A stretch of 64,000 nucleotides of DNA from assembly GCF_015277775.1 (NCBI RefSeq), contig NZ_CP063849.1, positions 7,331,501 to 7,395,500 of the forward strand, in the 5' to 3' direction. A program made the position numbers and the translations under genes. Position 1 is the first letter of the stretch; the number at the start of each line of letters is the position of its first letter. Below, one piece after another: positions 44,553 through 53,426 of this stretch. Below the pieces are notes generated by a model that saw only the letters and a program-made list of their open reading frames with translations, did not search any database and was not told the origin of the DNA. This DNA is from Paludibaculum fermentans (GTDB taxonomy: Bacteria; Acidobacteriota; Terriglobia; Bryobacterales; Bryobacteraceae).

Positions 44553-47366
44553 ATGCAAGTACGCCCGATTTTTCTAATTTATTCGATCTCTATTTGCCTT
44601 TTATCCTCCGCCCAGGAAACAATCAGCCATGCCAGCGTCAGCGGACGTGTGACCGACCCGTCCGGACTGGTCGTCGAGAGTGCCGCTGTGCAGGCACGGC
44701 AGCTGGAAACCAACCAGGCGAGCAGCACCATCACCAGCCGCGAAGGCCGGTTCCGCTTCCCTTATTTGCGTCCCGGATCCTACGAAGTCTCCGTCAAGCA
44801 ACCCGGCTTCGCCCCTGTCACGCAGCGCGTCGTGCTCACCGTCGGCGCGGCCTTCGAATTGCCGTTTGAGCTGCGGGTGAGCGGGGCGGAGACTGCCGTG
44901 GACGTCAGCTCCGAAGCCAGCCTGGTGGAAGCAGGCCGCAGTCAGGTGGCGGGCACCGTCCCCCAGGCCGAGGTAGCAAGCCTCCCCCTGAATGGCCGCA
45001 ACTTCACCGACATCGCCCTGCTTGTGCCGGGCGTCTCGCCCACCAACACGGCCAGTACCCAGCTCTTTCCTGAGACCTCCGCCGTGCCTGGACAGGGCAT
45101 TTCCATCGCCAGCCAGAGGAACTTCTCGAACAGCTTCATCGTCGACGGCCTCAGCGCCAACGACGACGCGGCCGGCCTGGGTGGCATGCTGTACAGCGTC
45201 GATGCCGTCAACAACTTCCAGGTGGTCACCTCCGGCGGGCAGGCGGAGTTCGGACGCGCACTCGGCGGCTATATCAACGTCATCACCAAAAGCGGAACCA
45301 ACCAGATGCACGGGGATCTTTACGGCTACTTCCGCAACCAGCGCTTCAATGCCAGCAACGCACTTTCCGCCACGCGGCTGCCGCTCACCCAGGCGCAGTA
45401 TGGAGCCAGCCTCGGCGGGCCCATCCTGGCCGACCGCACCTTCTACTTCGCGAACTTCGAGCAACGCAACCTGAACCAGTCCGGCCTGGTGACCATCTCG
45501 CCCGCCAATGTCGCGACCATCAATTCGCGCCTGGATGCCACGGGCTACCAGGGGCCGCGCCTCGCCACCGGCATCTACTCGAATCCCGTCCGCCTGACCA
45601 ATGTCATCGGTAAAATCGATCACCAGTTCCGGCCGGCCGATCAATTCAGCCTGCGCTTCAGCCTCTACGACGTCAGCAGCAGCAACACCCGCGGAGCCGG
45701 TGGGCTGAGCGCCTCGACCGCCGCGGCCGGACTGGAGAATACCGACTACAACCTCGCTGCCAGCAACATTCTCACTCTCTCGCCCCGCCTGGTGAATGAG
45801 ACTCGCGGCCAGTTCACCGCCAGCAGCCTCGCGGCCGAGCCCAATGACATCTACGGGCCCTCCGTCAGCATCGCGGGCGTCGCCACCTTCGGCCGTCTTG
45901 CCGGCTCACCCACGGGCCGCAAGAACAAGCTCGTCGAGCTGGTGGACAATGTCTCCTACCAGGCAGGAACCCACGCCCTTCGCGCCGGGGGCAACTTCCT
46001 CTACAACTCCACCACCATCACTTATCCCCGGACTCTCCGCGGAAGCTATTCGTTCTCGTCCCTCGCCAACTTCCTCAGCGGTGTCTACAACAACGCCGGC
46101 TTCACCCAGACCTTCGGCAATACGGTGAATTCGCAAACCAACCCGAACGCGGGCTTCTACCTCCAGGACGAGTGGAAAGTCGCGCCGCGCTTCACCCTGA
46201 ACCTCGGCGTTCGCTACGACCTGCAGTTCCTCGAGTCCATCCACACCGACACCAACAACGTCTCTCCTCGCGGCGGCTTCGCCTGGTCCCCCTTCGCGGC
46301 GCGGCGCACCGTGGTTCGCGGCAGCTTCGGACTCTTCTACGATCGGGTGCCGCTACGCGCCCTCGCCAACGCCCTGCTTTCCAGCGGCAACTCCACCATC
46401 GTCACGCCCGCCAGCCAGATCAGCGTCAGCCTCAGCCCCACGCAGGCCGGCGCTCCGGTTTTCCCCAATGTCATCGGGGCCCTGCCCGCGTCGGTGCTGC
46501 CGAACTTCTCCACCATGGACGTGAACATGCAGAACGCCTACTCCACGCAAGGCAGTCTGGAAGTGGAGCAGCAGTTGGGCGCCCACGGCACCCTGAGCGT
46601 GGGTTACGAACATCTGCGCGGCCTGCACCTGATCGTGTCGCTCAATCGGAACGTGCCCACGTGCGTGGCTGCCGGCACGAACAACGGCTGCCGGCCGAAT
46701 CCCAACTACGCGAATAACACCCAGTACGCCCCGCTGGCCGATTCCCGCTACGACGGACTGCATGTCTCCTTCGTCCAGCGGCCCTCGCGCTGGGGCAGTT
46801 ACCGGATCTCCTATACCTACTCGAAGGCCCTCGCCAATGTGGGCGAGTTCTTCTTCAGTTCTCCGGTCGACCAGTACAACATCTGGCAGGACTGGGGCCG
46901 CTCCGACGACGACCAGCGCCACCGCGTTGTCTTCAACGGCACCATCCATTCCTCCATGAGCCCGGCGAAGACGGCATGGCAGCTCCTGAGTCACGGCTTC
47001 CAACTCGGCGGCATGCTGCAGTATTACTCGGCCCTGCCCTTCAACATCACGGCAGGCAGCAACACCGTGCAGGGCACGGCGGCGCGGCCCATGGTGAATG
47101 GCGCGTTCATTGAACGCAACGCCGGACAGGGCTTCGACCTCTTCAATCTGAACGCGCGCCTCAGCCGCGCCTTCCAGTTCACTGAACGCCTGCGGATGGA
47201 AGCCATCGCGGAGACATTTAACTCCTTGAACCGCGCAAACGGCGTTACCCTGAATGGAGTCTTCGGATCCGGCGCCTACCCCGCCAATCCCTCATCCACC
47301 TTCGGGCAGGTCACCTCCGTGGCCGATTCTCGCACGATGCAACTGGCCCTCCGCATCTCTTTCTAG
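44553..47366 (+). CDS. TonB-dependent receptor, Oar-like (receptor 4)
   Basis: A 937-residue receptor, the shortest of the four. Signal peptide (about 1-21), carboxypeptidase-regulatory-like domain (about 26-108; GRVTDPSGLVVESAAV, GRFRFPYLRPGSYEV), plug (FIVDGLSANDD, AEFGRALGGYINVITKSG) and a barrel ending MQLALRISF. AGGGAG 6 nt before ATG 44553 decides against ATG 44547. Flanked by the Cys-rich protein and, 13 bp downstream, the CQCCH propeller protein, which suggests uptake of a metal complex rather than a sugar; this is inference only. Confidence 0.9.
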   Translation: MQVRPIFLIYSISICLLSSAQETISHASVSGRVTDPSGLVVESAAVQARQLETNQASSTITSREGRFRFPYLRPGSYEVSVKQPGFAPVTQRVVLTVGAAFELPFELRVSGAETAVDVSSEASLVEAGRSQVAGTVPQAEVASLPLNGRNFTDIALLVPGVSPTNTASTQLFPETSAVPGQGISIASQRNFSNSFIVDGLSANDDAAGLGGMLYSVDAVNNFQVVTSGGQAEFGRALGGYINVITKSGTNQMHGDLYGYFRNQRFNASNALSATRLPLTQAQYGASLGGPILADRTFYFANFEQRNLNQSGLVTISPANVATINSRLDATGYQGPRLATGIYSNPVRLTNVIGKIDHQFRPADQFSLRFSLYDVSSSNTRGAGGLSASTAAAGLENTDYNLAASNILTLSPRLVNETRGQFTASSLAAEPNDIYGPSVSIAGVATFGRLAGSPTGRKNKLVELVDNVSYQAGTHALRAGGNFLYNSTTITYPRTLRGSYSFSSLANFLSGVYNNAGFTQTFGNTVNSQTNPNAGFYLQDEWKVAPRFTLNLGVRYDLQFLESIHTDTNNVSPRGGFAWSPFAARRTVVRGSFGLFYDRVPLRALANALLSSGNSTIVTPASQISVSLSPTQAGAPVFPNVIGALPASVLPNFSTMDVNMQNAYSTQGSLEVEQQLGAHGTLSVGYEHLRGLHLIVSLNRNVPTCVAAGTNNGCRPNPNYANNTQYAPLADSRYDGLHVSFVQRPSRWGSYRISYTYSKALANVGEFFFSSPVDQYNIWQDWGRSDDDQRHRVVFNGTIHSSMSPAKTAWQLLSHGFQLGGMLQYYSALPFNITAGSNTVQGTAARPMVNGAFIERNAGQGFDLFNLNARLSRAFQFTERLRMEAIAETFNSLNRANGVTLNGVFGSGAYPANPSSTFGQVTSVADSRTMQLALRISF

Positions 47367-47379
47367 ACAGGAGACCATC

Positions 47380-48447
47380 ATGTTCCTTTTCGCTTTCCTT
47401 CTGCTGATGAACTCAGATGGTCCGACCGCCCCAGTTGGGCCGATGCGGCAGCCGCAGGTGGCTGTCTCGAACGGCCAAGTGGGCATGACGTATGGCGGAC
47501 CGGGCGCCATTTACTTTGCCGCTTCTCCTGATCAGGGCAGATCTTTCGGTGCGCCCGTCAAGGTGGCCGACACCGCCGTCCTCGCCTTGGGCCGCCATCG
47601 CGGACCCCGACTAGCCATCACTGATTCCGCATACGTCATCACCGCCGTGGCCGGCGCCGCAAAGGACACTGGCCCCCACGCGCATGGCCTGCCCGCGGAC
47701 GGCAACCTGCTGGCCTGGCGTTCGACCGACAAGGGGAAGACCTGGAGTTATACGGGGCCGGTGAATGACGAACCTGGTTCGGCGCGGGAAGGGCTTCACG
47801 CCATGGCGGCCGGCCCTAATGGCAAGGTCTTCGCGGTGTGGCTCGACCTGCGGACGAAGGGCACGAAGCTCTACGGTTCCCAGTCCTCGGATGGCGGCAA
47901 GACCTGGTCGAAGAACGTGCTGGTCTACGAATCGCCCGGCGGCACCATCTGCCAGTGCTGCCACCCCTCGACGCACATCGACGCACAGGGCAATATCTGG
48001 GTGATGTGGCGGAACGCCCTGGATGGCTCGCGCGATCTCTACGTGGCGAAGTCCACCGATGGAGTACATTTCGAGGCTGCGGCCAAACAGGGCGAGGCGA
48101 CCTGGAAGCTGGATGCCTGCCCCATGGACGGCGGCGGCTTCTATGTTGAGAATGGCAAAGTCACGTCGTCCTGGCGGCGGGAGTCCGACGTCTTCCTGTC
48201 GGAACCCGGCAAGCCGGAGCGGCGCATTGCCGCCGGCAAGGACAGTTCCATCGCCAAGGGCCGCAAGGGTGCTTACGTGGCCTGGACGCGTGGCACCAGC
48301 GGAGTCGAACTCCTCACCCCCGGCTCCAGCCAGCCGCGGGTTCTGTCTCCAGACGGCTCCTTCGTGAATCTCACTTCGCTGCCCGATGGCTCAGTGCTGG
48401 CCGCCTGGGAGACGCCCAGGGGCGTGGAATCCAAGCGGCTGGATTAG
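47380..48447 (+). CDS. exported BNR-propeller protein with CQCCH motif
   Basis: A 355-residue sialidase-fold protein: short signal (MFLFAFLLLMNSDG) and Asp-box-like repeats (SPDQGRSFG, STDKGKTWSYTG, SSDGGKTWSKN). Around residue 190 is the unusual TICQCCHPSTH, with a partner Cys in LDACPMDGGG. CQCCH fits the CxxCH heme-attachment pattern but also a CxCC metal site, so either heme or copper/zinc binding is possible. CAGGAG 6 nt upstream supports the start. It lies 13 bp after receptor 4, probably in one operon. The stop overlaps the convergent oxidoreductase gene by 4 bp. Confidence 0.78.
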   Translation: MFLFAFLLLMNSDGPTAPVGPMRQPQVAVSNGQVGMTYGGPGAIYFAASPDQGRSFGAPVKVADTAVLALGRHRGPRLAITDSAYVITAVAGAAKDTGPHAHGLPADGNLLAWRSTDKGKTWSYTGPVNDEPGSAREGLHAMAAGPNGKVFAVWLDLRTKGTKLYGSQSSDGGKTWSKNVLVYESPGGTICQCCHPSTHIDAQGNIWVMWRNALDGSRDLYVAKSTDGVHFEAAAKQGEATWKLDACPMDGGGFYVENGKVTSSWRRESDVFLSEPGKPERRIAAGKDSSIAKGRKGAYVAWTRGTSGVELLTPGSSQPRVLSPDGSFVNLTSLPDGSVLAAWETPRGVESKRLD

Positions 48448-49862
48448 CTCTTCTTCGCGTGCCGGGCTTCCTTCATGATGGGCCCGTACACCAGCTTGTC
48501 GAAGGGCGGGCACCCCGCGGGGTACTGCCCCAGTTCATTGGATTTCTGCCGCATCAGGAAGGTGCAGTAAGTGAGCGTCTTGCACACCCGGATCTCGTCC
48601 AGTTCACCCTTCTCGATGACATCTTTCGCGAAGTCGGGATAGGACAGCACGCCCCGGCCCAGGCCGAGGAAGGCTATGTTGTCGTCTTCCACATTCGCCG
48701 CGCCCGCGTTGATAGCGTACTTCTGCAGCCAACTGTAGCCGGTGCCCACGATCGGCAGCTTCGGGAAGGTGCGCTGCAACTCGCCCGCAATGCGGAAGTG
48801 ACGGTCCACTCCGTGGAACGGATGCTCCGGCTGCTCGTAGTTTCCGTCATCCGGCTTCTCAAAGGGACGCCCGATGTGCGGGTTGTAGTAAGGGCTGCCC
48901 AACGAGACGTTCAGCAGCTGGATGCCCCACTCCTGGAACCAGGTGATGGCCTGTTTCACTTCGGTGAGGTCTTCTTCCAGGGGATTATTGGGATTCACGC
49001 CCCAGCCCCAGGGATACGGGGTGGGGAAGGGCAGCGGCCGGCCCAGGCCTGTCGCTTCGTCGCGCACGAACGGCACGCTGTCGAAGCAGCCCAGCCGCAT
49101 GCAGAGCAGCATCTTATCGCCGAACCGCGCGCGCATTTTGCCCAGGACATTCTTCAGGAACCGCGTACGGTTCTCCAGTGATCCGCCGTAGCGGCCTTCG
49201 CGCGTCTTGGCGCCCAGAAGTTCCGCCAGCAGGTAGCCGTGCGTCGCCTTCAGGTCGAGGGCCGTGAAGCCAGCGCGCTGCGCCAGCGCCGCCGTCTCGA
49301 CGTAGGAATCCTCCAGCCGCTCCAGTTCGTCATCGGTGATGACGGGGTAATCGGCCGGCACGCCGTTTTTCTGGTCGATCAGAGGATTGTGATAAGCGAT
49401 GGTGCGTGTCGGTACGGAGTAGCGGCCCGAGGACGTGAGCTGCATTGGGATCAGCAGGTCGTCCGTCGTACCCCACACTTCCGTATGCGACCGGATCATC
49501 ATCTCGTACAGCCGCGCGAACGAATCGTAAGTGTTTTCGTTCAGCCAGATCTGCCGCGGATTGGCGCGTCCGCCTTCGTGCACGGCCGTGGCCTCAAACC
49601 AGATCAGCTTGCAGCCGCCGCGTGCAAAGCGCTCATACCGCCGCCAGGTCAGTTCATCCGGATGGCCTGCCAGCGTGCCGTCGCAGCCCTCCATGGGGTG
49701 GATCGCCATGGAATTGCCGGCCGTGCGGTCGCCCACCTGCACTTTGCGCAGCAAGGCCTGCTGCACCTTGGCCGGGTCGTGCTCAAAGCGGACGTGTTGT
49801 GTGCCGAGAGCCCGAGCGCCGGCTTCGAGCTCAGCAAGAGAACGGTAGATGAAATGACGCAT
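48444..49862 (-). CDS. NADH:flavin oxidoreductase, old yellow enzyme family
   Basis: A 472-residue FMN-dependent TIM-barrel oxidoreductase. The active-site stretch THGYLLAELLGAKTREGRYGGSLENRTRF holds the FMN/substrate His and the invariant YGGS-NR motif. HPMEGCDG and GLGRGVLSYPDF fit the FMN-binding strands. OYE enzymes reduce activated C=C bonds, and related members act in terpenoid, steroid or aromatic breakdown. It is the last gene of the minus-strand group with an MFS carrier (14 bp upstream) and an SDR. Together these suggest import and reduction/oxidation of a small organic substrate. Confidence 0.88.
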   Translation of the reverse strand: MRHFIYRSLAELEAGARALGTQHVRFEHDPAKVQQALLRKVQVGDRTAGNSMAIHPMEGCDGTLAGHPDELTWRRYERFARGGCKLIWFEATAVHEGGRANPRQIWLNENTYDSFARLYEMMIRSHTEVWGTTDDLLIPMQLTSSGRYSVPTRTIAYHNPLIDQKNGVPADYPVITDDELERLEDSYVETAALAQRAGFTALDLKATHGYLLAELLGAKTREGRYGGSLENRTRFLKNVLGKMRARFGDKMLLCMRLGCFDSVPFVRDEATGLGRPLPFPTPYPWGWGVNPNNPLEEDLTEVKQAITWFQEWGIQLLNVSLGSPYYNPHIGRPFEKPDDGNYEQPEHPFHGVDRHFRIAGELQRTFPKLPIVGTGYSWLQKYAINAGAANVEDDNIAFLGLGRGVLSYPDFAKDVIEKGELDEIRVCKTLTYCTFLMRQKSNELGQYPAGCPPFDKLVYGPIMKEARHAKKS

Positions 49863-49876
49863 CCGTAGCTACTAGT

Positions 49877-51109
49877 TTAGTTGGCCTGGCTGAACGACTT
49901 GTGACGGGGCAGCAGGGCGATCGCCAGCGCTCCGACAAATGCGACGCCCAGGACGACGCCCATGGCTCCTGAATACGAGCCCAATTCGCGGCGCAGCACG
50001 GACACAAAGAACGGGAACCATGTCTGGCCGATCGTGTTGACCGGCAAGATCACCGCCATCGCGCGGGCCAGGGAATTGACGCCAAACTGATCGGCTGCCA
50101 TCAGCGGGATCATCATGTAGTCCGCACCCATGCCGAAGCCGAAGAGGATGGCGAAGGCGTAGAGGAAGAAGTCGGCGCCCGGCTTCACCTGCAGCAGCAA
50201 CGGGATGGTCGCGGCCACGATGAAGTAGGTGGCGAACATCACCCACTTCTTCGAGAAGCGGTCAGAGAAGTAACCGATCGACAGGCGGCCGGCGATGGAG
50301 GACCACAGGATCAGGATCGAAGCGGTGCGCCACGCGCCATCCACCTCGCCGCCCTTGGTAAAACCCTCATCCAGGAAAACGAACTTCATGTGGAAGTTCA
50401 CCGCGCCAATCGAACCGATGGAGCACAGGCTGCCGATCAGCAGCAGCCAGAACGCCTTGCTGGCGGCGAGTTCCTTGAAGGTCTTGGAGACAACAGCCGC
50501 TTCGGCGCCGGGCTGATCGTCGCCGTCCGGATTCTGTCCGATATCGGATGGACGGTCCTTCAGCACGAACAGAACGAGCGGCCACGACAGGAACAACATC
50601 CCGCCCAGGATCATCAGCGCCGTGTGGTAGCCGAACTTCTCCGTCAGCGGCTTCACCAGGTAGCTGCCCAGCGAACCCATCAGGCCGACGCCGACATACA
50701 CAATCGCCATGGCCTTGCCGCGATTGCGGCGGAACCACTGGGAAACCATGATCTGGTGCGGCGGCGGGCCGGACAGGAAGTAACCGATGGTGTAGAGCAC
50801 CCAGAAGCCGTAGTACATCCACAACACGCCGGGCATGTTGCCGAAGCCCATCAACGCGATACACGTTAAGGCCGTCCCGATCAGGATTAGTTTGCGCGGG
50901 CTGAAACGGTGGATCACCAGCGGCCCGATCCAGATCGTCAGCGCCGCGGCTAGCGGAAAGCCGAGAGTAATCTGCTCGCGGGTCCAGCCAAAGTCCCGGG
51001 CGATGTAGTCGTAGAAAAACCCGATGTTGTAGTACGGGATACCCGTGGAAAGGCCGAAGGTGAAGCAGGCGGCGGCGACAATCCACCAGCCGTAGAAGGA
51101 TTTCTTCAT
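49877..51109 (-). CDS. MFS transporter (OFA/monocarboxylate-like)
   Basis: A 410-residue carrier with about 12 membrane segments. It begins MKKSFYGWWIVAAACFTFGLSTG and shows QWFRRNRGKAMAIVYVGVGLMGSL in segment 4-5 and GRLSIGYFSDRFSKKW in the central loop, as in oxalate/formate-antiporter-like or monocarboxylate-type MFS proteins. ATG 51109 is chosen; an AGGAG lies rather far upstream (12 nt). A dyad with a TATAAC box upstream (51158-51182) suggests its own regulated promoter. It precedes the OYE gene, whose substrate it probably imports. Confidence 0.87.
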   Translation of the reverse strand: MKKSFYGWWIVAAACFTFGLSTGIPYYNIGFFYDYIARDFGWTREQITLGFPLAAALTIWIGPLVIHRFSPRKLILIGTALTCIALMGFGNMPGVLWMYYGFWVLYTIGYFLSGPPPHQIMVSQWFRRNRGKAMAIVYVGVGLMGSLGSYLVKPLTEKFGYHTALMILGGMLFLSWPLVLFVLKDRPSDIGQNPDGDDQPGAEAAVVSKTFKELAASKAFWLLLIGSLCSIGSIGAVNFHMKFVFLDEGFTKGGEVDGAWRTASILILWSSIAGRLSIGYFSDRFSKKWVMFATYFIVAATIPLLLQVKPGADFFLYAFAILFGFGMGADYMMIPLMAADQFGVNSLARAMAVILPVNTIGQTWFPFFVSVLRRELGSYSGAMGVVLGVAFVGALAIALLPRHKSFSQAN

Positions 51110-51157
51110 TCGAGTGCGAGGCTCCTGGCGCACGGCCCGCCAGTGAGCGGGACGGCA

Positions 51158-51182
51158 GTGTGAAATGCCAGTTATATCACAC
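51158..51182 (-). promoter_or_regulatory. inverted repeat over a -10 box upstream of the MFS/OYE genes
   Basis: GTGTGA (51158-51163) and TCACAC (51177-51182) are separated by 13 bp. On the minus strand the spacer contains TATAAC (51176-51171), a five-of-six -10 box. No matching -35 is visible, which would fit an activator-dependent promoter. It lies in the 120-bp gap between the SDR stop and the MFS start. Confidence 0.42.
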
Positions 51183-51229
51183 GATAGGGTCCCGGCCCCG
51201 GATTGTTCCAGGCGGGTGGACGCAATCGG

Positions 51230-51970
51230 CTAGAGAATGCGCAGGTGGAACCCGCCGTCGGCGTTGATCACGGTGCCCGTGCCGTAGTCGATCAGGCCGT
51301 CCGCGATCGCCCGGATGGGCTTCGCGACATCCGCCGGATCGCCCAGCCGGTTCTGCGGCAGCAGGCCGTTCTTGGCCTTCTCCTCGTAGGCGTCCTTCAC
51401 CTTCTCGATCATGTCGGTGCGGATGATGCCGGGCCGCACCTCGAACACCTGCACATTGTGCGGAGCCAGCCGGGCCGCCCAAAGCTGCACGGCCATGCTG
51501 AGCCCGGCCTTGGAGACACAGTATTCGCCGCGCATGATGGAGGCGGTGTAGGCCGAAATCGATGTGACGAAAACCACACGGCCCGAGCCTTGGGTAATCA
51601 TCTGCCGGGCGGCCAGTTGCGTCAGGAAATACGGTCCCTTGAGGTTCGTATCCAGAACCTCGTCAAAGATCTCTTCGCTCGCCTCGAGAATGTCTTTCCG
51701 CTCCCGCGGAGCGATGCCCGCGTTGTTCACAAGCAGGTCGATGCGGCCATACTTGTCGACGGCGTACGCGATCAGCGCGGCACGATCGGCGGGGCTGCCA
51801 ATGTCGCACTGCAGGATGTCTGCTCCGCACTCAGCCTGGAGCGACTCGGCTGCGTCGCGGCGCCCGCGATAGGTCCCGATGACGGTGTGTGTGCGCGCCA
51901 GTTCCAGCGCGATGCCGCGGCCGATGCCCCGTGAGGCGCCGGTCACAATGGCGACAGGTTTAATGCTCAT
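51230..51970 (-). CDS. short-chain dehydrogenase/reductase (FabG-like)
   Basis: A 246-residue NAD(P)-dependent oxidoreductase. Cofactor motif TGASRGIGRGIALELA, NNAG motif LLVNNAGIAP, catalytic Ser in FVTSISAYTAS and YxxxK in EYCVSKAG. The C-terminus has the GTGTVINADGGFHLRIL ending typical of 3-ketoacyl-ACP reductase-like SDRs. Role in fatty-acid synthesis is unlikely to be primary, because it lies in an operon with a thioredoxin-fold gene (4-bp overlap) and upstream of the MFS-OYE pair. The Arg in TYRGRRDA favours NADPH, weakly. Confidence 0.9.
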   Translation of the reverse strand: MSIKPVAIVTGASRGIGRGIALELARTHTVIGTYRGRRDAAESLQAECGADILQCDIGSPADRAALIAYAVDKYGRIDLLVNNAGIAPRERKDILEASEEIFDEVLDTNLKGPYFLTQLAARQMITQGSGRVVFVTSISAYTASIMRGEYCVSKAGLSMAVQLWAARLAPHNVQVFEVRPGIIRTDMIEKVKDAYEEKAKNGLLPQNRLGDPADVAKPIRAIADGLIDYGTGTVINADGGFHLRIL

Positions 51971-52545
51971 TGAATTCCGTTTTCTTTCAAAGCGGCGTCG
52001 ATCCCCTTGGAGATCTCTTCGGCGGTGAAGGTCTCAATGAAAGGGGCGCCATTGACCAGGGCAGTGGGCGTGTGGGCGATGCCGCGCGCCACGCCGTCCT
52101 CGAAATCTTTCTGGACAAGCGCTTCCAGTTTCGGATCCTGCAGCGCGGCCAGCGCCTGCCCCGCATCGACACCGTTGGCTTCGCAGAACCTGGTCAGCCA
52201 CGCGTTGAAGTTCTCGGGTTTGATCTCGGTCTGCGACTTCATCGTCTCCTGGCGAAACTTCACAGCCTTGGCAAGATCTACGGTTTGGAGGTAGCGCGCG
52301 GCGAGGGCCGCCGGGCGGGCCCAGAGATGTTTGGCCAGCGGAAAGTCGCGGTGCTCGAAGGCCACTTTGCCGCCATACTTCGGCAGCAGTTTCTCGTCCA
52401 GCATGACCCGGAACACGGCGCAATCGGAGCACTGCAGATCCTCGAAGATCAGTACACGGACGGGACTATCGGCCTTCCCCTCCACCAGACGCTGTTGAGC
52501 AGACATAGAAATGGCGACTACGGCGGCCAGGACCAGCGGAATCAT
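51967..52545 (-). CDS. DsbA/thioredoxin-fold periplasmic protein
   Basis: A 192-residue protein: signal peptide (about 1-17, AAVVAISMSAQ) and a thioredoxin-4 (BdbD/DsbG-like) domain with the CSDC active site (C39, C42) in FEDLQCSDCAVF. The cis-Pro loop is in GIAHTPTALVNG. It probably forms or repairs disulfides, or feeds reductant, in the periplasm. ATG 52545 is inside the stop overlap with the upstream gene (4 bp), and its own stop overlaps the SDR start (4 bp), so the genes are tightly coupled. The longer open frame upstream only mirrors the preceding gene. Confidence 0.86.
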   Translation of the reverse strand: MIPLVLAAVVAISMSAQQRLVEGKADSPVRVLIFEDLQCSDCAVFRVMLDEKLLPKYGGKVAFEHRDFPLAKHLWARPAALAARYLQTVDLAKAVKFRQETMKSQTEIKPENFNAWLTRFCEANGVDAGQALAALQDPKLEALVQKDFEDGVARGIAHTPTALVNGAPFIETFTAEEISKGIDAALKENGIQ

Positions 52546-53423
52546 TTCCGGCGTACCTTGTCCAGCAGCCCGGCCGCGACGTCCTTGCCCTTGGCGAGGG
52601 CGGCGTCGTAAGCCTCTGACCGTTCCGCGCGGGTCAAGCCGTAACCGATGCGGTAGATACGCTCCAGCGAGAGCCCGACAACGTAGGTTCCAGCGTAAGC
52701 AATGGCGGCTTTCGGGATGATCCCGCCGCCAAAGGGAATCTTGCCGACAAGTTCCCGGGCGGCGGCGCGCCAGCCCCAGGCTCCGGCGACGATGGAGCCG
52801 ATCTCGGAACGCTGCTCCCGGAAGCCCACCTCCCGGTCGCTGGCCGCGGCCAGCAGGAAGGCCATCCGAATCTGATTGGTGGTCAGAACGGCGGTATCCG
52901 ACGCAAATTCGCCCACCATCCACGGCAACTCAGCCAGGCTGGGAATCACATTGGGCAGGGCCGTCAGGATGGAGAACAGCGCGTTCTCCTTCGAAACCGT
53001 GTGGATCGTCTTGTGAATGGCGGCCTGCCGGAACGGAGGGAACAACCGGGCCAGCGGCAGCGTGGCCTCGTCGAAGTTCTCTATCACGTTGTGAACCAAC
53101 CGGTTCGGATGGGCCGGGTCGAAAATGAAGGCGTCTTTGTTCAGGTCCCAGCCCGCCGGAATGGTGGAGCCGGACTCGGCCACAATCAGGTGATAGCGGC
53201 CGTCGGGATCGGCGTCGCCGGCACGGCTGAGCGTGCGCGCGACCTCCATGCGTTTTTCCCGCGAAACGTCAGCCGGTGCCAGGAAGTCTTCCAATTGCGC
53301 GTAGAACGCGCTGGACGACCCCAGCATCAGGACCCGTACAGGCCGCTCAGCGGACTGCCGGATCTCGTTCGGATTGATGCGCGATATTGCAGTGCGCACC
53401 TGATCAAGGAAGCGGAGGGACAT
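52542..53423 (-). CDS. uncharacterised protein with C-terminal DUF697-like hydrophobic domain
   Basis: A 293-residue protein, not confidently recognised. The N-terminal half resembles a nucleotide-binding-type fold without a P loop (VRVLMLGSSSAFYAQL, YHLIVAESGS). The C-terminal half has hydrophobic Ala/Gly-rich helices (NQIRMAFLLAAASDREVGF, AGTYVVGLSLERIYRIGYG), like the DUF697 region that follows some Era-like GTPases. Cytoplasmic or membrane-peripheral location is likely. Second of four tightly packed minus-strand genes, after the nuclease-like gene (3-bp gap). Confidence 0.6.
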   Translation of the reverse strand: MSLRFLDQVRTAISRINPNEIRQSAERPVRVLMLGSSSAFYAQLEDFLAPADVSREKRMEVARTLSRAGDADPDGRYHLIVAESGSTIPAGWDLNKDAFIFDPAHPNRLVHNVIENFDEATLPLARLFPPFRQAAIHKTIHTVSKENALFSILTALPNVIPSLAELPWMVGEFASDTAVLTTNQIRMAFLLAAASDREVGFREQRSEIGSIVAGAWGWRAAARELVGKIPFGGGIIPKAAIAYAGTYVVGLSLERIYRIGYGLTRAERSEAYDAALAKGKDVAAGLLDKVRRK

Positions 53424-53426
53424 GAT

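Noticed and set aside
51158-51182. CRP-type site
   Set aside because: The half-sites resemble TGTGA/TCACA, but the spacing is 13 bp instead of 6, so a CRP site is not claimed.
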